From Aliishimia sp039978895 (lineage in GTDB: Bacteria; Pseudomonadota; Alphaproteobacteria; Rhodobacterales; Rhodobacteraceae), in assembly GCA_039978895.1 (NCBI GenBank), contig JBDWAL010000029.1:203671-267670 (forward strand): a stretch of DNA of 64,000 nucleotides. Reading direction: 5' to 3'. A program made the translations under genes and the position numbers. The notes beneath the pieces were generated by a model that did not search any database, had not been told where the DNA came from, and was given only the letters and a program-made list of their open reading frames with translations. Below, piece after piece: positions 1 to 8,109 of the stretch. How positions within the stretch are numbered: position 1 is the first letter of the stretch; the number at the start of each line of letters is the position of its first letter.

Positions 1-1
1 A

Positions 2-628
2 CCGGGACTTGCAGATACTTGGACGGCTTCCGCGAACGGACAAACCTGGCTGTTTGACCTTAAACAAGATGTGAACTTTCATGATGGCACGATGCTGACA
101 TCTGATGATGTGGCTGCGTCGTTGAATGTGCATGAGATCATTGAAACAGTCACCGCGCTGGGCCGGTATCAGGTTGAAGTGACGTTATTCGATCCTGACC
201 CAAGCTTGCCGGTCCGCTTAGCGGATGGCGGCTTTTCGATTTTTGCGGCGTCTGATCTGGCAATCGGTGATCTTCCTATGAATGGTACGGGTCCTTACAG
301 CATCAAACGGTTTGATGCGGGGCGGGGCTTTTTAGGGGCACGCGTCGAAAATCATCGCAAGGATGGTACTGCAGGCTGGTTTGAAACTGTGGAACTAATT
401 GCGATCTCGGATGAGGGCGTTCGGGCCGATGCGTTGCGCGAAGGGTTCGTGGATGCCGCTGATCTTAGCGCTGGGCATGGCCTTGATGCACATGATGATC
501 TTGAGCTTCTCAGCGAGAACAATGTTGTGCACGCAGCTATCCGCACCGGTGTGACCCATGCGTCTCGTGTCGGGTCACACCCTTTGGATGCGATGCGGTT
601 TGCCACACGTTGGTGGATGACCACCTGA
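2..628 (+). CDS. ABC transporter solute-binding protein, family 5 (3' part only)
   Basis: The open frame runs in from the left edge, so the start and signal peptide are missing and about 208 residues are visible. The first part reads like the conserved region of peptide/nickel-type binding proteins (SBP_bac_5): a P-G-L-A-D-T-W segment, then V-N-F-H-D-G-T, then L-T-S-D-D-V. Such proteins capture oligopeptides or similar solutes in the periplasm for an ABC importer. The stretch after the SDDV motif is shorter than in classical family members, and the protein ends about 200 residues after the motif, so this is either a short subfamily or a degraded copy. The following gene is rimP, which has no link to transport, and no transporter subunits are next to it in the window. 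The family call is moderately sure. The substrate is unknown. Confidence 0.6.
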   Translation, partial: PGLADTWTASANGQTWLFDLKQDVNFHDGTMLTSDDVAASLNVHEIIETVTALGRYQVEVTLFDPDPSLPVRLADGGFSIFAASDLAIGDLPMNGTGPYSIKRFDAGRGFLGARVENHRKDGTAGWFETVELIAISDEGVRADALREGFVDAADLSAGHGLDAHDDLELLSENNVVHAAIRTGVTHASRVGSHPLDAMRFATRWWMTT

Positions 629-779
629 AGCTGGTGTACGCTGGTCCAAACTGAGGGCTTGCAGACTCGAAGGCATCTGCGTATACGCATCTCAACAGCG
701 GCGCGCTGGGGTCCAAACCCAACGCCCACCGGAATTTTTCACGGGCCGCGCGCCCGTTTTTTTGTGTTTGAAAGCAACA
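629..779 (+). promoter_or_regulatory. Candidate rimP leader (attenuator) RNA
   Basis: This 151-base leader lies between the solute-binding protein gene and rimP. It holds a perfect 12-base palindrome (678-689), two copies of GGTCCAAAC (643-651 and 710-718) and an intrinsic terminator (741-763) that ends 16 bases before the rimP start. A rimP leader with a terminator has been described in alphaproteobacteria as a putative attenuator of this operon. The placement and terminator fit that element. I could not align it to the published model, so the match is an inference. Confidence 0.55.
741..763 (+). terminator. Intrinsic terminator upstream of rimP
   Basis: The arms ACGGGC (741-746) and GCCCGT (752-757) enclose a five-base loop and are followed by an unbroken run of T. 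It sits just before the rimP start, so it either ends the upstream transcript or acts as the attenuating terminator of the rimP leader. Confidence 0.75.
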
Positions 780-1355
780 ATGTCCAACGATCTGATCGCC
801 AAAGCAGCCATCGACCGTCGTCTTGCCGGAATCATCACCCCGGTGATTGAGGATTTGGGATTCGAACTGGTGCGCGTCCGTCTTATGGGCGGTAAAGCGC
901 CTATCTTGCAAGTGATGGCTGACCGCCCCAAAGGTGGGATCGAAGTGGACGAACTTGCTGAAATTTCAACAAACATCAGCGCAACCCTTGATGTCGAAGA
1001 CGCTATTTCGGACGCATATACGTTGGAAGTTTCCAGCCCTGGAATTGATCGGCCTTTGACTCGAATTAAGGATTTCGACACGTTCGAAGGCTACGATGCC
1101 AAGATGGAAACGACGGAACTAATCGATGGTCGCCGTCGTTTCAAAGGCGTGTTGGCGGGTGTTGATGGGGACGAAGTCCTGCTGAATGTTGAAGAGGGCA
1201 CGATCGGATTGAAATTCGACTGGCTAAGTGACGCCAAGCTCTTGTTAACCGACGAACTAATAAAAGAAATGCTGCGCCAACGTAAAAATGCGGGAACGCT
1301 GAACGAAGACGCTTTTGACGAAATTGAGACCGATGGCTCACCGGAGGACACCTGA
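780..1355 (+). CDS. rimP: Ribosome maturation factor RimP
   Basis: RimP binds the 30S subunit in the cytoplasm and is needed for its maturation. The protein has about 191 residues, the normal size for the family. It has an N-terminal alpha/beta domain containing I-x-P-V-I-E-D-L-G-F-E-L-V and a central V-S-S-P-G-I-D-R-P-L motif, which is diagnostic. The C-terminal part is the SH3-like barrel. The frame stays open six codons further upstream to a TTG at 762, but the ATG at 780 gives the usual N-terminus. The stop overlaps the nusA start (TGATG), so rimP and nusA are translationally coupled, as in most bacteria. Confidence 0.95.
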   Translation: MSNDLIAKAAIDRRLAGIITPVIEDLGFELVRVRLMGGKAPILQVMADRPKGGIEVDELAEISTNISATLDVEDAISDAYTLEVSSPGIDRPLTRIKDFDTFEGYDAKMETTELIDGRRRFKGVLAGVDGDEVLLNVEEGTIGLKFDWLSDAKLLLTDELIKEMLRQRKNAGTLNEDAFDEIETDGSPEDT

Positions 1356-2974
1356 TGGCTATTACATCTGCAAACCAGCTTGAGTTGCTGCAAACTGCCG
1401 AGGCTGTTGCCCGGGAAAAGATGATCGACCCAGTTTTGGTCATCGAGGCGATGGAAGAATCGCTCGCCCGCGCTGCAAAGTCGCGCTATGGCGCGGAAAT
1501 GGACATTCGCGTGGCCATTGACCGCAAGACAGGCAAAGCAACCTTTACCCGTGTGCGCACAGTGGTCGAGGACGAAGAGCTTGAAAACTATCAGTCCGAA
1601 TTCACTGTTGAGCAAGCCAAGCAATACATGGCTGATCCAGAAGTCGGACAAACGCTTGTAGAAGAAGTACCGCCTGTTGAAATGGGCCGGATTGCAGCCC
1701 AATCTGCCAAACAGGTAATTCTGCAAAAAGTTCGCGAAGCTGAACGTGACAAGCAGTTCGAAGAGTACAAAGACAAAATCGGGACAATTATCAACGTGCT
1801 GGTTAAGCGCGAAGAGTATGGCAATGTGATTGTCGACTTGAATCCCGGTGAAGGCGTTCTGCGTCGCACCGAAAAAATCGGTCGCGAAAGCTATCGTCCA
1901 AATGACCGGATTCGCTGCTTCATCAAAGATGTGCGTCGCGAACAACGTGGGCCGCAAATCTTCTTGTCTCGGACAGCGCCAGAATTCATGGCCGAACTGT
2001 TCAAAATGGAAGTGCCTGAAATCTATGATGGCATCATTGATATAAAAGCCGTGGCGCGTGACCCCGGTTCTCGTGCGAAGATCGCTGTGATCTCCTATGA
2101 CAACTCGATTGATCCAGTCGGCGCGTGCGTCGGTATGCGTGGTAGCCGTGTTCAAGCGGTTGTGAACGAACTACAGGGCGAGAAAATCGACATCATCCCG
2201 TGGAACGAAGATCAACCGACCTTCCTTGTGAACGCATTGCAGCCCGCCGAAGTGAGCAAGGTTGTTTTGGACGAGGAAGCTGGAAAAATTGAAGTCGTTG
2301 TACCCGAAGAGCAGCTGTCGCTTGCCATTGGACGTCGTGGACAGAACGTGCGTCTCGCGTCGCAATTGACAAATCTCGACATCGATATTATGACCGAGGA
2401 AGAAGAATCCGCACGTCGTCAGGCAGAATTCGAAGTTCGCACCAAGCTGTTCACTGACTCGTTGGATCTTGACGAATTCTTCGCGCAGCTTCTGGTATCC
2501 GAAGGGTTCACCAACCTCGAAGAAGTCGCTTATGTTGAAGTCGACGAGCTATTGGTTATCGACGGTGTCGATAAGGACACGGCCAGCGAATTGCAGGCGC
2601 GTGCGAAAGATTATCTGGAAGCTAAGGCAGCCAAAGCGTTGGAAAATGCTCGGGCACTTGGTGCAGAAGACAGCTTGATCAGCTTTGATGGTCTCAGCCC
2701 GCAAATGGTGGAAGCACTGGCGAATGACGGCGTGAAAACGCTGGAAGACTTCGCAACTTGCGCGGATTGGGAACTTGCTGGCGGCTGGACAACAGAAAAT
2801 GGCGAGCGCGTTAAAGACGATGGCTTGTTGGAACCCTATGATGTGTCGCTTGAGGAAGCGCAGCACATGGTAATGACGGCCCGCATCCTTCTTGGATGGG
2901 TGGACCCTGCTGACCTCGAGGCCGATGCGGAAGAAGAAGACGCAGACGGCGAAACTGAGGAGGTGGAGGCCTGA
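1355..2974 (+). CDS. nusA: Transcription termination/antitermination protein NusA
   Basis: NusA binds RNA polymerase and nascent RNA and controls pausing, termination and antitermination. The 539 residues show the N-terminal polymerase-binding domain (about 1-130), an S1 domain (about 135-200), two KH domains with D-P-V-G-A-C-V-G-M-R-G-S-R and L-A-I-G-R-R-G-Q-N-V-R-L-A-S as landmarks, and C-terminal acidic helix-hairpin-helix repeats (about 360-520). The tail is rich in Asp and Glu, as expected for alphaproteobacterial NusA. It is the second gene of the rimP-nusA-ylxR-infB operon and starts within the rimP stop codon. Confidence 0.97.
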   Translation: MAITSANQLELLQTAEAVAREKMIDPVLVIEAMEESLARAAKSRYGAEMDIRVAIDRKTGKATFTRVRTVVEDEELENYQSEFTVEQAKQYMADPEVGQTLVEEVPPVEMGRIAAQSAKQVILQKVREAERDKQFEEYKDKIGTIINVLVKREEYGNVIVDLNPGEGVLRRTEKIGRESYRPNDRIRCFIKDVRREQRGPQIFLSRTAPEFMAELFKMEVPEIYDGIIDIKAVARDPGSRAKIAVISYDNSIDPVGACVGMRGSRVQAVVNELQGEKIDIIPWNEDQPTFLVNALQPAEVSKVVLDEEAGKIEVVVPEEQLSLAIGRRGQNVRLASQLTNLDIDIMTEEEESARRQAEFEVRTKLFTDSLDLDEFFAQLLVSEGFTNLEEVAYVEVDELLVIDGVDKDTASELQARAKDYLEAKAAKALENARALGAEDSLISFDGLSPQMVEALANDGVKTLEDFATCADWELAGGWTTENGERVKDDGLLEPYDVSLEEAQHMVMTARILLGWVDPADLEADAEEEDADGETEEVEA

Positions 2975-2986
2975 TCTCAGGCCTCC
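2965..2986 (+). other. Perfect inverted repeat spanning the nusA stop codon
   Basis: The ten-base arms GGAGGCCTGA (2965-2974) and TCAGGCCTCC (2977-2986) are separated by two bases, and the first arm contains the nusA stop. No T run follows, so it is not a standard intrinsic terminator. The purine-rich stretch that could serve as ribosome binding site for the next gene is inside the hairpin. It may modulate translation or RNA stability of the ylxR-infB part of the operon; this is an inference. Confidence 0.6.
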
Positions 2987-2999
2987 TTCGGGTACACAT

Positions 3000-3623
3000 A
3001 TGGGGCGCGGTGGCCACCAAAAGGACCGGGACACAGGTCCTGATCGCAAATGTCTGGTAACAGGCGAAGTGCGACCAAAAGTTGAACTGATCCGATTTGT
3101 CGCGGGTCCAGATGGTACCGTTGTGCCAGATATAGCGGGTAAGCTTCCTGGGCGTGGATTTTATGTAACATCTGATCGCGCATCCTTGGATCAGGCTGTC
3201 GTCAAAAAATTGTTTGCGCGTGGGGCAAAGTCCCCGGTCGTGATTCCAGACGGTTTGGTGGATCAAGTGGAACAGTTGTTGTCGCGTCGAGTAATTGATC
3301 TGGTTTCGCTAGCGAGGAAGTCAGGAAAAGCAGTTGCTGGGTATGAAAAAGTTAAAAGCTGGCTCGACCGGGAAGAGGCGCAAGTCTTGATGCAAGCCAG
3401 CGACGGATCTGCGCGTGGAAAGACAAAATTAAGCACGCCGCATTTTGGCAAGTTTATCGGTTGGTTGACGGCAGACGAATTGGGTTTGGCTTTCGGACGC
3501 CAAATTGTGATACATGGGGCGCTCGCCTCTGGTGGACTCAGCACACGTGTTGTAGAGGATGCCCAACGGCTAAAAGGCATACGCCTTGGCAATGGCGAGG
3601 AAACTCGCCGGGAAAGGACATAG
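3000..3623 (+). CDS. YlxR (DUF448) / L7Ae-like RNA-binding protein
   Basis: This is a two-domain nucleic-acid-binding protein of about 207 residues. The N-terminal part (about 10-90) is a YlxR/DUF448 domain, with R-K-C-L-V-T-G and the conserved L-P-G-R-G-F-Y-V motif. The C-terminal part (about 95-200) resembles the ribosomal L7Ae/L30e fold, with S-L-A-R-K-S-G-K-A-V-A-G. The fusion is normal in alphaproteobacteria and sits between nusA and infB. The ATG at 3000 puts the start right before the YlxR domain; the frame is also open further upstream inside nusA, but that would add a non-homologous tail. Its exact role is not established. Confidence 0.9.
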   Translation: MGRGGHQKDRDTGPDRKCLVTGEVRPKVELIRFVAGPDGTVVPDIAGKLPGRGFYVTSDRASLDQAVVKKLFARGAKSPVVIPDGLVDQVEQLLSRRVIDLVSLARKSGKAVAGYEKVKSWLDREEAQVLMQASDGSARGKTKLSTPHFGKFIGWLTADELGLAFGRQIVIHGALASGGLSTRVVEDAQRLKGIRLGNGEETRRERT

Positions 3624-3629
3624 AGCTTT

Positions 3630-6125
3630 ATGAGCGAAGACGGCAAAAAGACATTGGGGCTGCGCGGCGGTGGACCTCGTTCGGGAAATGTGAAGCAAAG
3701 CTTCAGCCATGGTCGGACAAAGAATGTCGTGGTGGAAACCAAGCGTAAACGCGTGGTCGTGCCTAAGCCAGGCGCGGGTAAAGCTGGTGGTGCCGGGTCC
3801 GCAGCCTATGGCGATCCGTCCAAGAGACCGGCCGGAATTACCGACGCGGAAATGGAACGCCGCCTGAAAGCTGTGCAAGCTGCCAAGGCGCGTGAAGTTG
3901 AAGAAGCCGCTGCTCGGGCCGCTGAAGAAAAAGCACGTGAAGAAGACCGCAAACGCCGTCGGGCTGAACTTGAAGCCAAAGAAGCGGAAGAGCGGGCACG
4001 CGAAGAAGGCCTTAAGGCCAAGAAAGAAGAAGAAGAGCGCAAAGCTCGTGATGCCGCCGAGGCGGCACGCGCAGCCGAAGAAGCGAAAAACGCTCCGGTA
4101 GCGGCGCCAGCGCCTGCACGCACAACAGAAAACCGCGGTCCTATGAAGGCACCGGCAACGCCGGAACGCAAACAGGATCGTGATCGTGACGCACGTCCAA
4201 ACCGCAATCGCGGTGACGATGGTGCACGCCGCAGCGGTAAGCTGACGCTGAACCAAGCCCTTTCGGGTCCCGGTGGCGGACGCCAACGTTCCATGGCAGC
4301 AATGAAGCGTAAACAAGAACGTGCGCGTCAAAAAGCCATGGGCGGTACAGTTGAGCGCGAAAAGGTCGTGCGTACAGTGCAATTGCCTGAGGCAATCACA
4401 GTAAGCGAACTTGCAAACCGGATGTCCGAACGCGTGGCAGACGTTGTTAAATCCCTGATGACCAGCGGGATCATGGCAACGCAGAACCAATCTATCGATG
4501 CGGATACTGCCGAGCTGATCATCGAAGAATTTGGCCACAACGTAGAACGTGTGTCGGATGCAGACGTGGAGGATGTGATCGAAGCGCAAGAAGACGCGCC
4601 CGAGAATCTGGAACCCCGCGCACCGGTCATCACAATCATGGGTCACGTTGACCACGGTAAAACATCGCTACTTGATGCAATTCGTGACGCAAAAGTTGTC
4701 GCGGGCGAAGCCGGTGGGATCACACAACACATCGGTGCTTATCAGGTTGAGCAAGACGGGAACAAGCTGACGTTTCTCGACACTCCGGGCCACGCGGCGT
4801 TTACGTCGATGCGGTCTCGTGGGGCTCAAGTGACCGATATTGTTATTCTTGTTGTTGCAGCGGATGACGCTGTTATGCCGCAGACGGTAGAAGCGATTGC
4901 ACACGCGAAAGCGGCGCAAGTGCCGATGATCGTTGCGATCAACAAGATCGACAAAGAGGGCGCAAACCCAGACAAAGTCCGCACCGATCTTCTGCAACAT
5001 GAAGTTATCGTTGAGAAAATGTCAGGTGAAGTACAGGACGTTCCGGTTTCGGCGATCAATGGTACAGGCCTTGAAGAACTGCTCGAGGCGATCTCGCTGC
5101 AATCTGAAATTCTTGAACTCAAAGCCAATCCAAAGCGTCCTGCTGTTGGTGCGGTGATTGAAGCCAAACTGGATGTAGGTCGCGGCCCTGTTGCCACGGT
5201 ACTTGTTCAGAACGGAACCCTACGCCAAGGCGATATCTTCGTCGTGGGCGAGCAATGGGGTAAGGTTCGTGCAATGGAGAACGACCAAGGCAGCCGCGTT
5301 AAAGAGGCTGGCCCGTCGGTTCCTGTCGAAGTTTTGGGACTTAATGGCACTCCGGAAGCGGGCGATGTTTTGAACGTTGTTGAGACCGAAGCGCAAGCAC
5401 GTGAAATTGCTGAGTACCGTGCGCAAGCTGCGAAAGACAAACGCGCAGCTGCTGGTGCGGCGACAACGCTTGATCAACTTCTGGCGAAAGCCAAGGCAGA
5501 CGAAAACGTATCCGAATTGCCAATTCTTGTGAAAGCGGACGTTCAAGGTTCTGCCGAAGCGATCGTTCAAGCGATGGAAAAAATTGGCAACGACGAAGTT
5601 CGCGTCCGCGTGCTGCACTCAGGTGTTGGCGCGATCACGGAAACGGATGTGGGTCTGGCTGAAGCGTCTGGTGCGCCGATCATGGGCTTTAATGTTCGTG
5701 CAAACGCATCTGCGCGCAACACTGCGAACCAAAAGAGCGTTGAGATCCGGTACTATTCGGTGATCTACGATCTGGTTGATGATGTTAAGGCGGCTGCTTC
5801 TGGTCTTCTGAGTGCGGAAATTCGCGAGACGTTCATCGGTTACGCTCAGATCAAAGAGGTCTTCAAAGTGTCCAATGTGGGCAAGGTTGCAGGTTGCTTG
5901 GTCACAGAAGGCGTCGCGCGTCGCTCCGCTGGTGTGCGTTTGCTGCGGGACAACGTTGTTATCCATGAAGGTACGCTGAAAACACTCAAGCGCTTCAAAG
6001 ATGAAGTGTCTGAAGTCCAGTCAGGTCAAGAATGCGGGATGGCTTTCGAGAACTACGATGACGTCCGTCCAAATGACGTGATCGAAATCTTCGAACGCGA
6101 AGAAGTCACACGAACGCTGAGCTAA
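3630..6125 (+). CDS. infB: Translation initiation factor IF-2
   Basis: IF-2 is the GTPase that brings initiator tRNA to the 30S subunit and promotes subunit joining. The protein has 831 residues. A long charged, Ala/Glu/Arg-rich coiled-coil stretch (about 60-175) precedes the IF2 N-terminal domain. The GTPase core follows, with G1 G-H-V-D-H-G-K-T, G3 D-T-P-G-H, G4 N-K-I-D and then the C-terminal domains II to IV. The length and the low-complexity N-terminus are typical of alphaproteobacteria. It closes the rimP-nusA-ylxR-infB operon and is followed by a strong terminator at 6150-6185. Confidence 0.97.
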   Translation: MSEDGKKTLGLRGGGPRSGNVKQSFSHGRTKNVVVETKRKRVVVPKPGAGKAGGAGSAAYGDPSKRPAGITDAEMERRLKAVQAAKAREVEEAAARAAEEKAREEDRKRRRAELEAKEAEERAREEGLKAKKEEEERKARDAAEAARAAEEAKNAPVAAPAPARTTENRGPMKAPATPERKQDRDRDARPNRNRGDDGARRSGKLTLNQALSGPGGGRQRSMAAMKRKQERARQKAMGGTVEREKVVRTVQLPEAITVSELANRMSERVADVVKSLMTSGIMATQNQSIDADTAELIIEEFGHNVERVSDADVEDVIEAQEDAPENLEPRAPVITIMGHVDHGKTSLLDAIRDAKVVAGEAGGITQHIGAYQVEQDGNKLTFLDTPGHAAFTSMRSRGAQVTDIVILVVAADDAVMPQTVEAIAHAKAAQVPMIVAINKIDKEGANPDKVRTDLLQHEVIVEKMSGEVQDVPVSAINGTGLEELLEAISLQSEILELKANPKRPAVGAVIEAKLDVGRGPVATVLVQNGTLRQGDIFVVGEQWGKVRAMENDQGSRVKEAGPSVPVEVLGLNGTPEAGDVLNVVETEAQAREIAEYRAQAAKDKRAAAGAATTLDQLLAKAKADENVSELPILVKADVQGSAEAIVQAMEKIGNDEVRVRVLHSGVGAITETDVGLAEASGAPIMGFNVRANASARNTANQKSVEIRYYSVIYDLVDDVKAAASGLLSAEIRETFIGYAQIKEVFKVSNVGKVAGCLVTEGVARRSAGVRLLRDNVVIHEGTLKTLKRFKDEVSEVQSGQECGMAFENYDDVRPNDVIEIFEREEVTRTLS

Positions 6126-6149
6126 AGCTTGCGAACTTAAGAGAATAAA

Positions 6150-6185
6150 AAGAAGAGCTGCCAGATGGCGGCTCTTCTTGTTTTG
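6150..6185 (+). terminator. Intrinsic terminator after infB
   Basis: A 13-base stem (6150-6162 with 6167-6179, one G-T pair) closes a four-base AGAT loop and is followed by GTTTTGG. It ends the rimP-infB operon. The AAAA run before the left arm means it may also serve the convergent small gene that ends at 6189. Confidence 0.85.
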
Positions 6186-6188
6186 GTC

Positions 6189-6323
6189 TTAGGCGGCTTT
6201 TTGAACGGGTTGACCGGAATAGGTCGAGGTCCCGACGCGAACTATCATACGACCGTCCGGTAGCGTTCTAACAAAAACGCCCTGAACGGAACTATGACCG
6301 CCAATTGTGATCGTTCGCAGCAT
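6189..6323 (-). CDS. Small conserved-looking protein of 44 residues
   Basis: An ATG at 6323 opens a 44-codon frame. It is preceded by a strong Shine-Dalgarno sequence (GGGGAGG, plus-strand 6331-6337) at 7-base spacing, and it ends right at the infB terminator. The product starts M-L-R-T-I-T-I-G-G and continues with two basic beta-strand-like segments (V-F-V-R-T-L-P-D-G-R and M-I-V-R-V-G-T). It has no membrane segment or signal peptide and no cysteines. I do not recognise a named family. The clean ribosome binding site and the regular hydrophobic/charged alternation suggest a real small protein. Confidence 0.6.
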   Translation of the reverse strand: MLRTITIGGHSSVQGVFVRTLPDGRMIVRVGTSTYSGQPVQKAA

Positions 6324-6482
6324 AATCAATCCTCCCCGATGAAACGACGCTGCATTAATAACCATTGAGTGGTTCCGACCAAATTAACATAAAGTTCGCA
6401 AGAGCCAACACTTATTAGTTGAATCTTTCGTCGTAGATGGTTTTTTCGAAATTTTGACAGCAATCGACCCCTGGAATGGCGT

Positions 6483-6881
6483 CTATAACCAGTCCCTCAG
6501 GATTGGAATCAGCGGAATATCGGCTGCAGGCATTGGGTAATCTTTCAACGCATTTGGGCGTACCCAAGCCAGTTTTTGCCCTTCGTTAGAGGTGGGGGTA
6601 CCCTTCCATTTACGACAGGCAAACAGGGGCATCATGAGGTGAAAATCATCGTAGCTGTGACTGGCAAAGGTCAGCGGAGCAAGGCAGCTTTCCCACGTGT
6701 CGATGGCAAGTTCTTCTTGAAGTTCGCGTATCAATGCAACCTCCGGTGTTTCGCCCTGCTCAACCTTGCCACCGGGGAATTCCCATAGGCCTGCCATAGA
6801 CTTACCTACGGGACGTTGCGCCAATAAAACGCGACCATCTACATCAATAAGGGCAACCGCCGACACCAAAACAAGTTTCAT
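6483..6881 (-). CDS. mutT: Nudix hydrolase of the MutT type (8-oxo-dGTP diphosphatase)
   Basis: MutT-type Nudix enzymes remove oxidised nucleotides such as 8-oxo-dGTP from the pool before they enter DNA. The Nudix box is intact, with W-E-F-P-G-G-K-V-E-Q-G-E-T-P-E followed by R-E-L-Q-E-E-L. The C-terminal part has the usual W-V-R-P-N-A-L-x-D-Y-P-M-P-A-A-D. The frame stays open to an ATG at 6902, but the ATG at 6881 lies two bases after the argJ stop (TGACATG), starts with M-K-L-V-L-V-S-A and gives the family's normal 132 residues, so I chose it. It is coupled to argJ in the parvulin-argJ-mutT operon. Confidence 0.88.
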   Translation of the reverse strand: MKLVLVSAVALIDVDGRVLLAQRPVGKSMAGLWEFPGGKVEQGETPEVALIRELQEELAIDTWESCLAPLTFASHSYDDFHLMMPLFACRKWKGTPTSNEGQKLAWVRPNALKDYPMPAADIPLIPILRDWL

Positions 6882-6882
6882 G

Positions 6883-8109
6883 TCAGCTCCGGTAATCTGC
6901 ATTTATTGAGACATAGCCATGCGTCAAATCGCATGTCCAAACGGTCGATGTTCCAACACCAAGGCCAAGGTCAATTGAAATGGCGATCTCTTGGTTCTTC
7001 ATGTAAGCAGCACCGTCTTCTTCGTTGTAACTTGGTGCGACCCATCCGTCTTGTGCGACAATAATGTCACCAAATTTTATAGATAAGCGATCGCGGTCCG
7101 CTTCAGCACCAGATTTGCCGATCGCCATCACGACACGGCCCCAATTGGGATCTTCTCCGGCAATTGCAGTCTTGGTTAACGGCGAATTTGCAACAGACAT
7201 GGCATGTGTTTTGGCTTCGGCGTCTGAAACAGCACCAGACACAGTGACTTCGACAAACTTTTGCGCACCTTCTCCGTCACGCACAACTTGATGTGCTAGG
7301 TCTCGCATGAGTTCATGTAGGGCGGTTTCGAAGTCAGTTGATTTGGCGGCATTCACACCCGACGCGCCCGTGGCCGCAAGTAAAACTGTGTCAGAAGTGG
7401 AGGTGTCGCTATCCACCGTAATGCAGTTGAAGGTCGTGTCGTTAAGTCGTTTTAACATGCTTTGAAGTTCGGATTGCTCGCATACTGCGTCTGTAAAGAT
7501 ATAGACAAGCATCGTCGCCATATCCGGCGCAATCATTCCTGATCCTTTGGCGATTCCGGCTATTTGAACAGTCCCGCCCGGCAACTGCACCGTTTGCGCG
7601 GCGCCTTTTGCGAATGTATCGGTCGTCATGATTGCGCGCGCGGCGTCTGGTATAGAATGGATGCTTTGTGCCTGTGCCAATTCATCCAATTTGTTTGTAA
7701 TCCGCTCATCAGGCAAAGGTTCGCCGATAACACCGGTGGAAGACGTGAACACGCGATCGGCAGGAATTTTTAGTCTTTCGGCAACCTTTTCGACAATGCG
7801 CGCAACCGACTCAAATCCGCTTTTACCTGTAAACGCATTCGAATTCCCAGAGTTGACGAGGATTGCGGCCCCCGATTGCGCATCGCCAAGTATTTTGTCC
7901 TGACAATCTAGCACGCAGGCTGATCTTGTCTTGGACTTGGTAAAAACCCCGGCGATTTGAGTGCCGGGGTCCAAAGTTGCAAGCATAACATCCGTGCGAC
8001 CAGCATATTTTACACCGGCTTCTGCCGCAGCAAACCGTGCCCCATTGATGATTGGAAGCTCGGGAAACTGCGCAGGCGCCAATGGGGAAATAGGGATGCC
8101 GGAACTCAT
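6883..8109 (-). CDS. argJ: Bifunctional glutamate N-acetyltransferase / amino-acid acetyltransferase ArgJ
   Basis: ArgJ moves the acetyl group from N-acetylornithine to glutamate in the cyclic arginine pathway and can also acetylate glutamate from acetyl-CoA. The protein has 408 residues, the usual size. It carries the self-cleavage motif K-G-S-G-M-I-A-P-D-M-A-T-M-L, where the Thr becomes the N-terminal nucleophile of the beta chain. The C-terminal G-E-D-P-N-W-G-R motif is also present. The start overlaps the stop of the parvulin gene by four bases, and the stop is followed directly by mutT. It acts in the cytoplasm. Confidence 0.96.
   Translation of the reverse strand: MSSGIPISPLAPAQFPELPIINGARFAAAEAGVKYAGRTDVMLATLDPGTQIAGVFTKSKTRSACVLDCQDKILGDAQSGAAILVNSGNSNAFTGKSGFESVARIVEKVAERLKIPADRVFTSSTGVIGEPLPDERITNKLDELAQAQSIHSIPDAARAIMTTDTFAKGAAQTVQLPGGTVQIAGIAKGSGMIAPDMATMLVYIFTDAVCEQSELQSMLKRLNDTTFNCITVDSDTSTSDTVLLAATGASGVNAAKSTDFETALHELMRDLAHQVVRDGEGAQKFVEVTVSGAVSDAEAKTHAMSVANSPLTKTAIAGEDPNWGRVVMAIGKSGAEADRDRLSIKFGDIIVAQDGWVAPSYNEEDGAAYMKNQEIAISIDLGLGVGTSTVWTCDLTHGYVSINADYRS

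Noticed and set aside
1091..2155. 354-codon minus-strand frame opposite rimP and nusA
   Set aside because: It is the antisense shadow of strongly conserved rimP and nusA, with no ribosome binding site or family match.
3570..4655. 361-codon minus-strand frame opposite infB
   Set aside because: Shadow of the low-complexity IF-2 N-terminal region, rich in Cys and Phe as expected from antisense reading.
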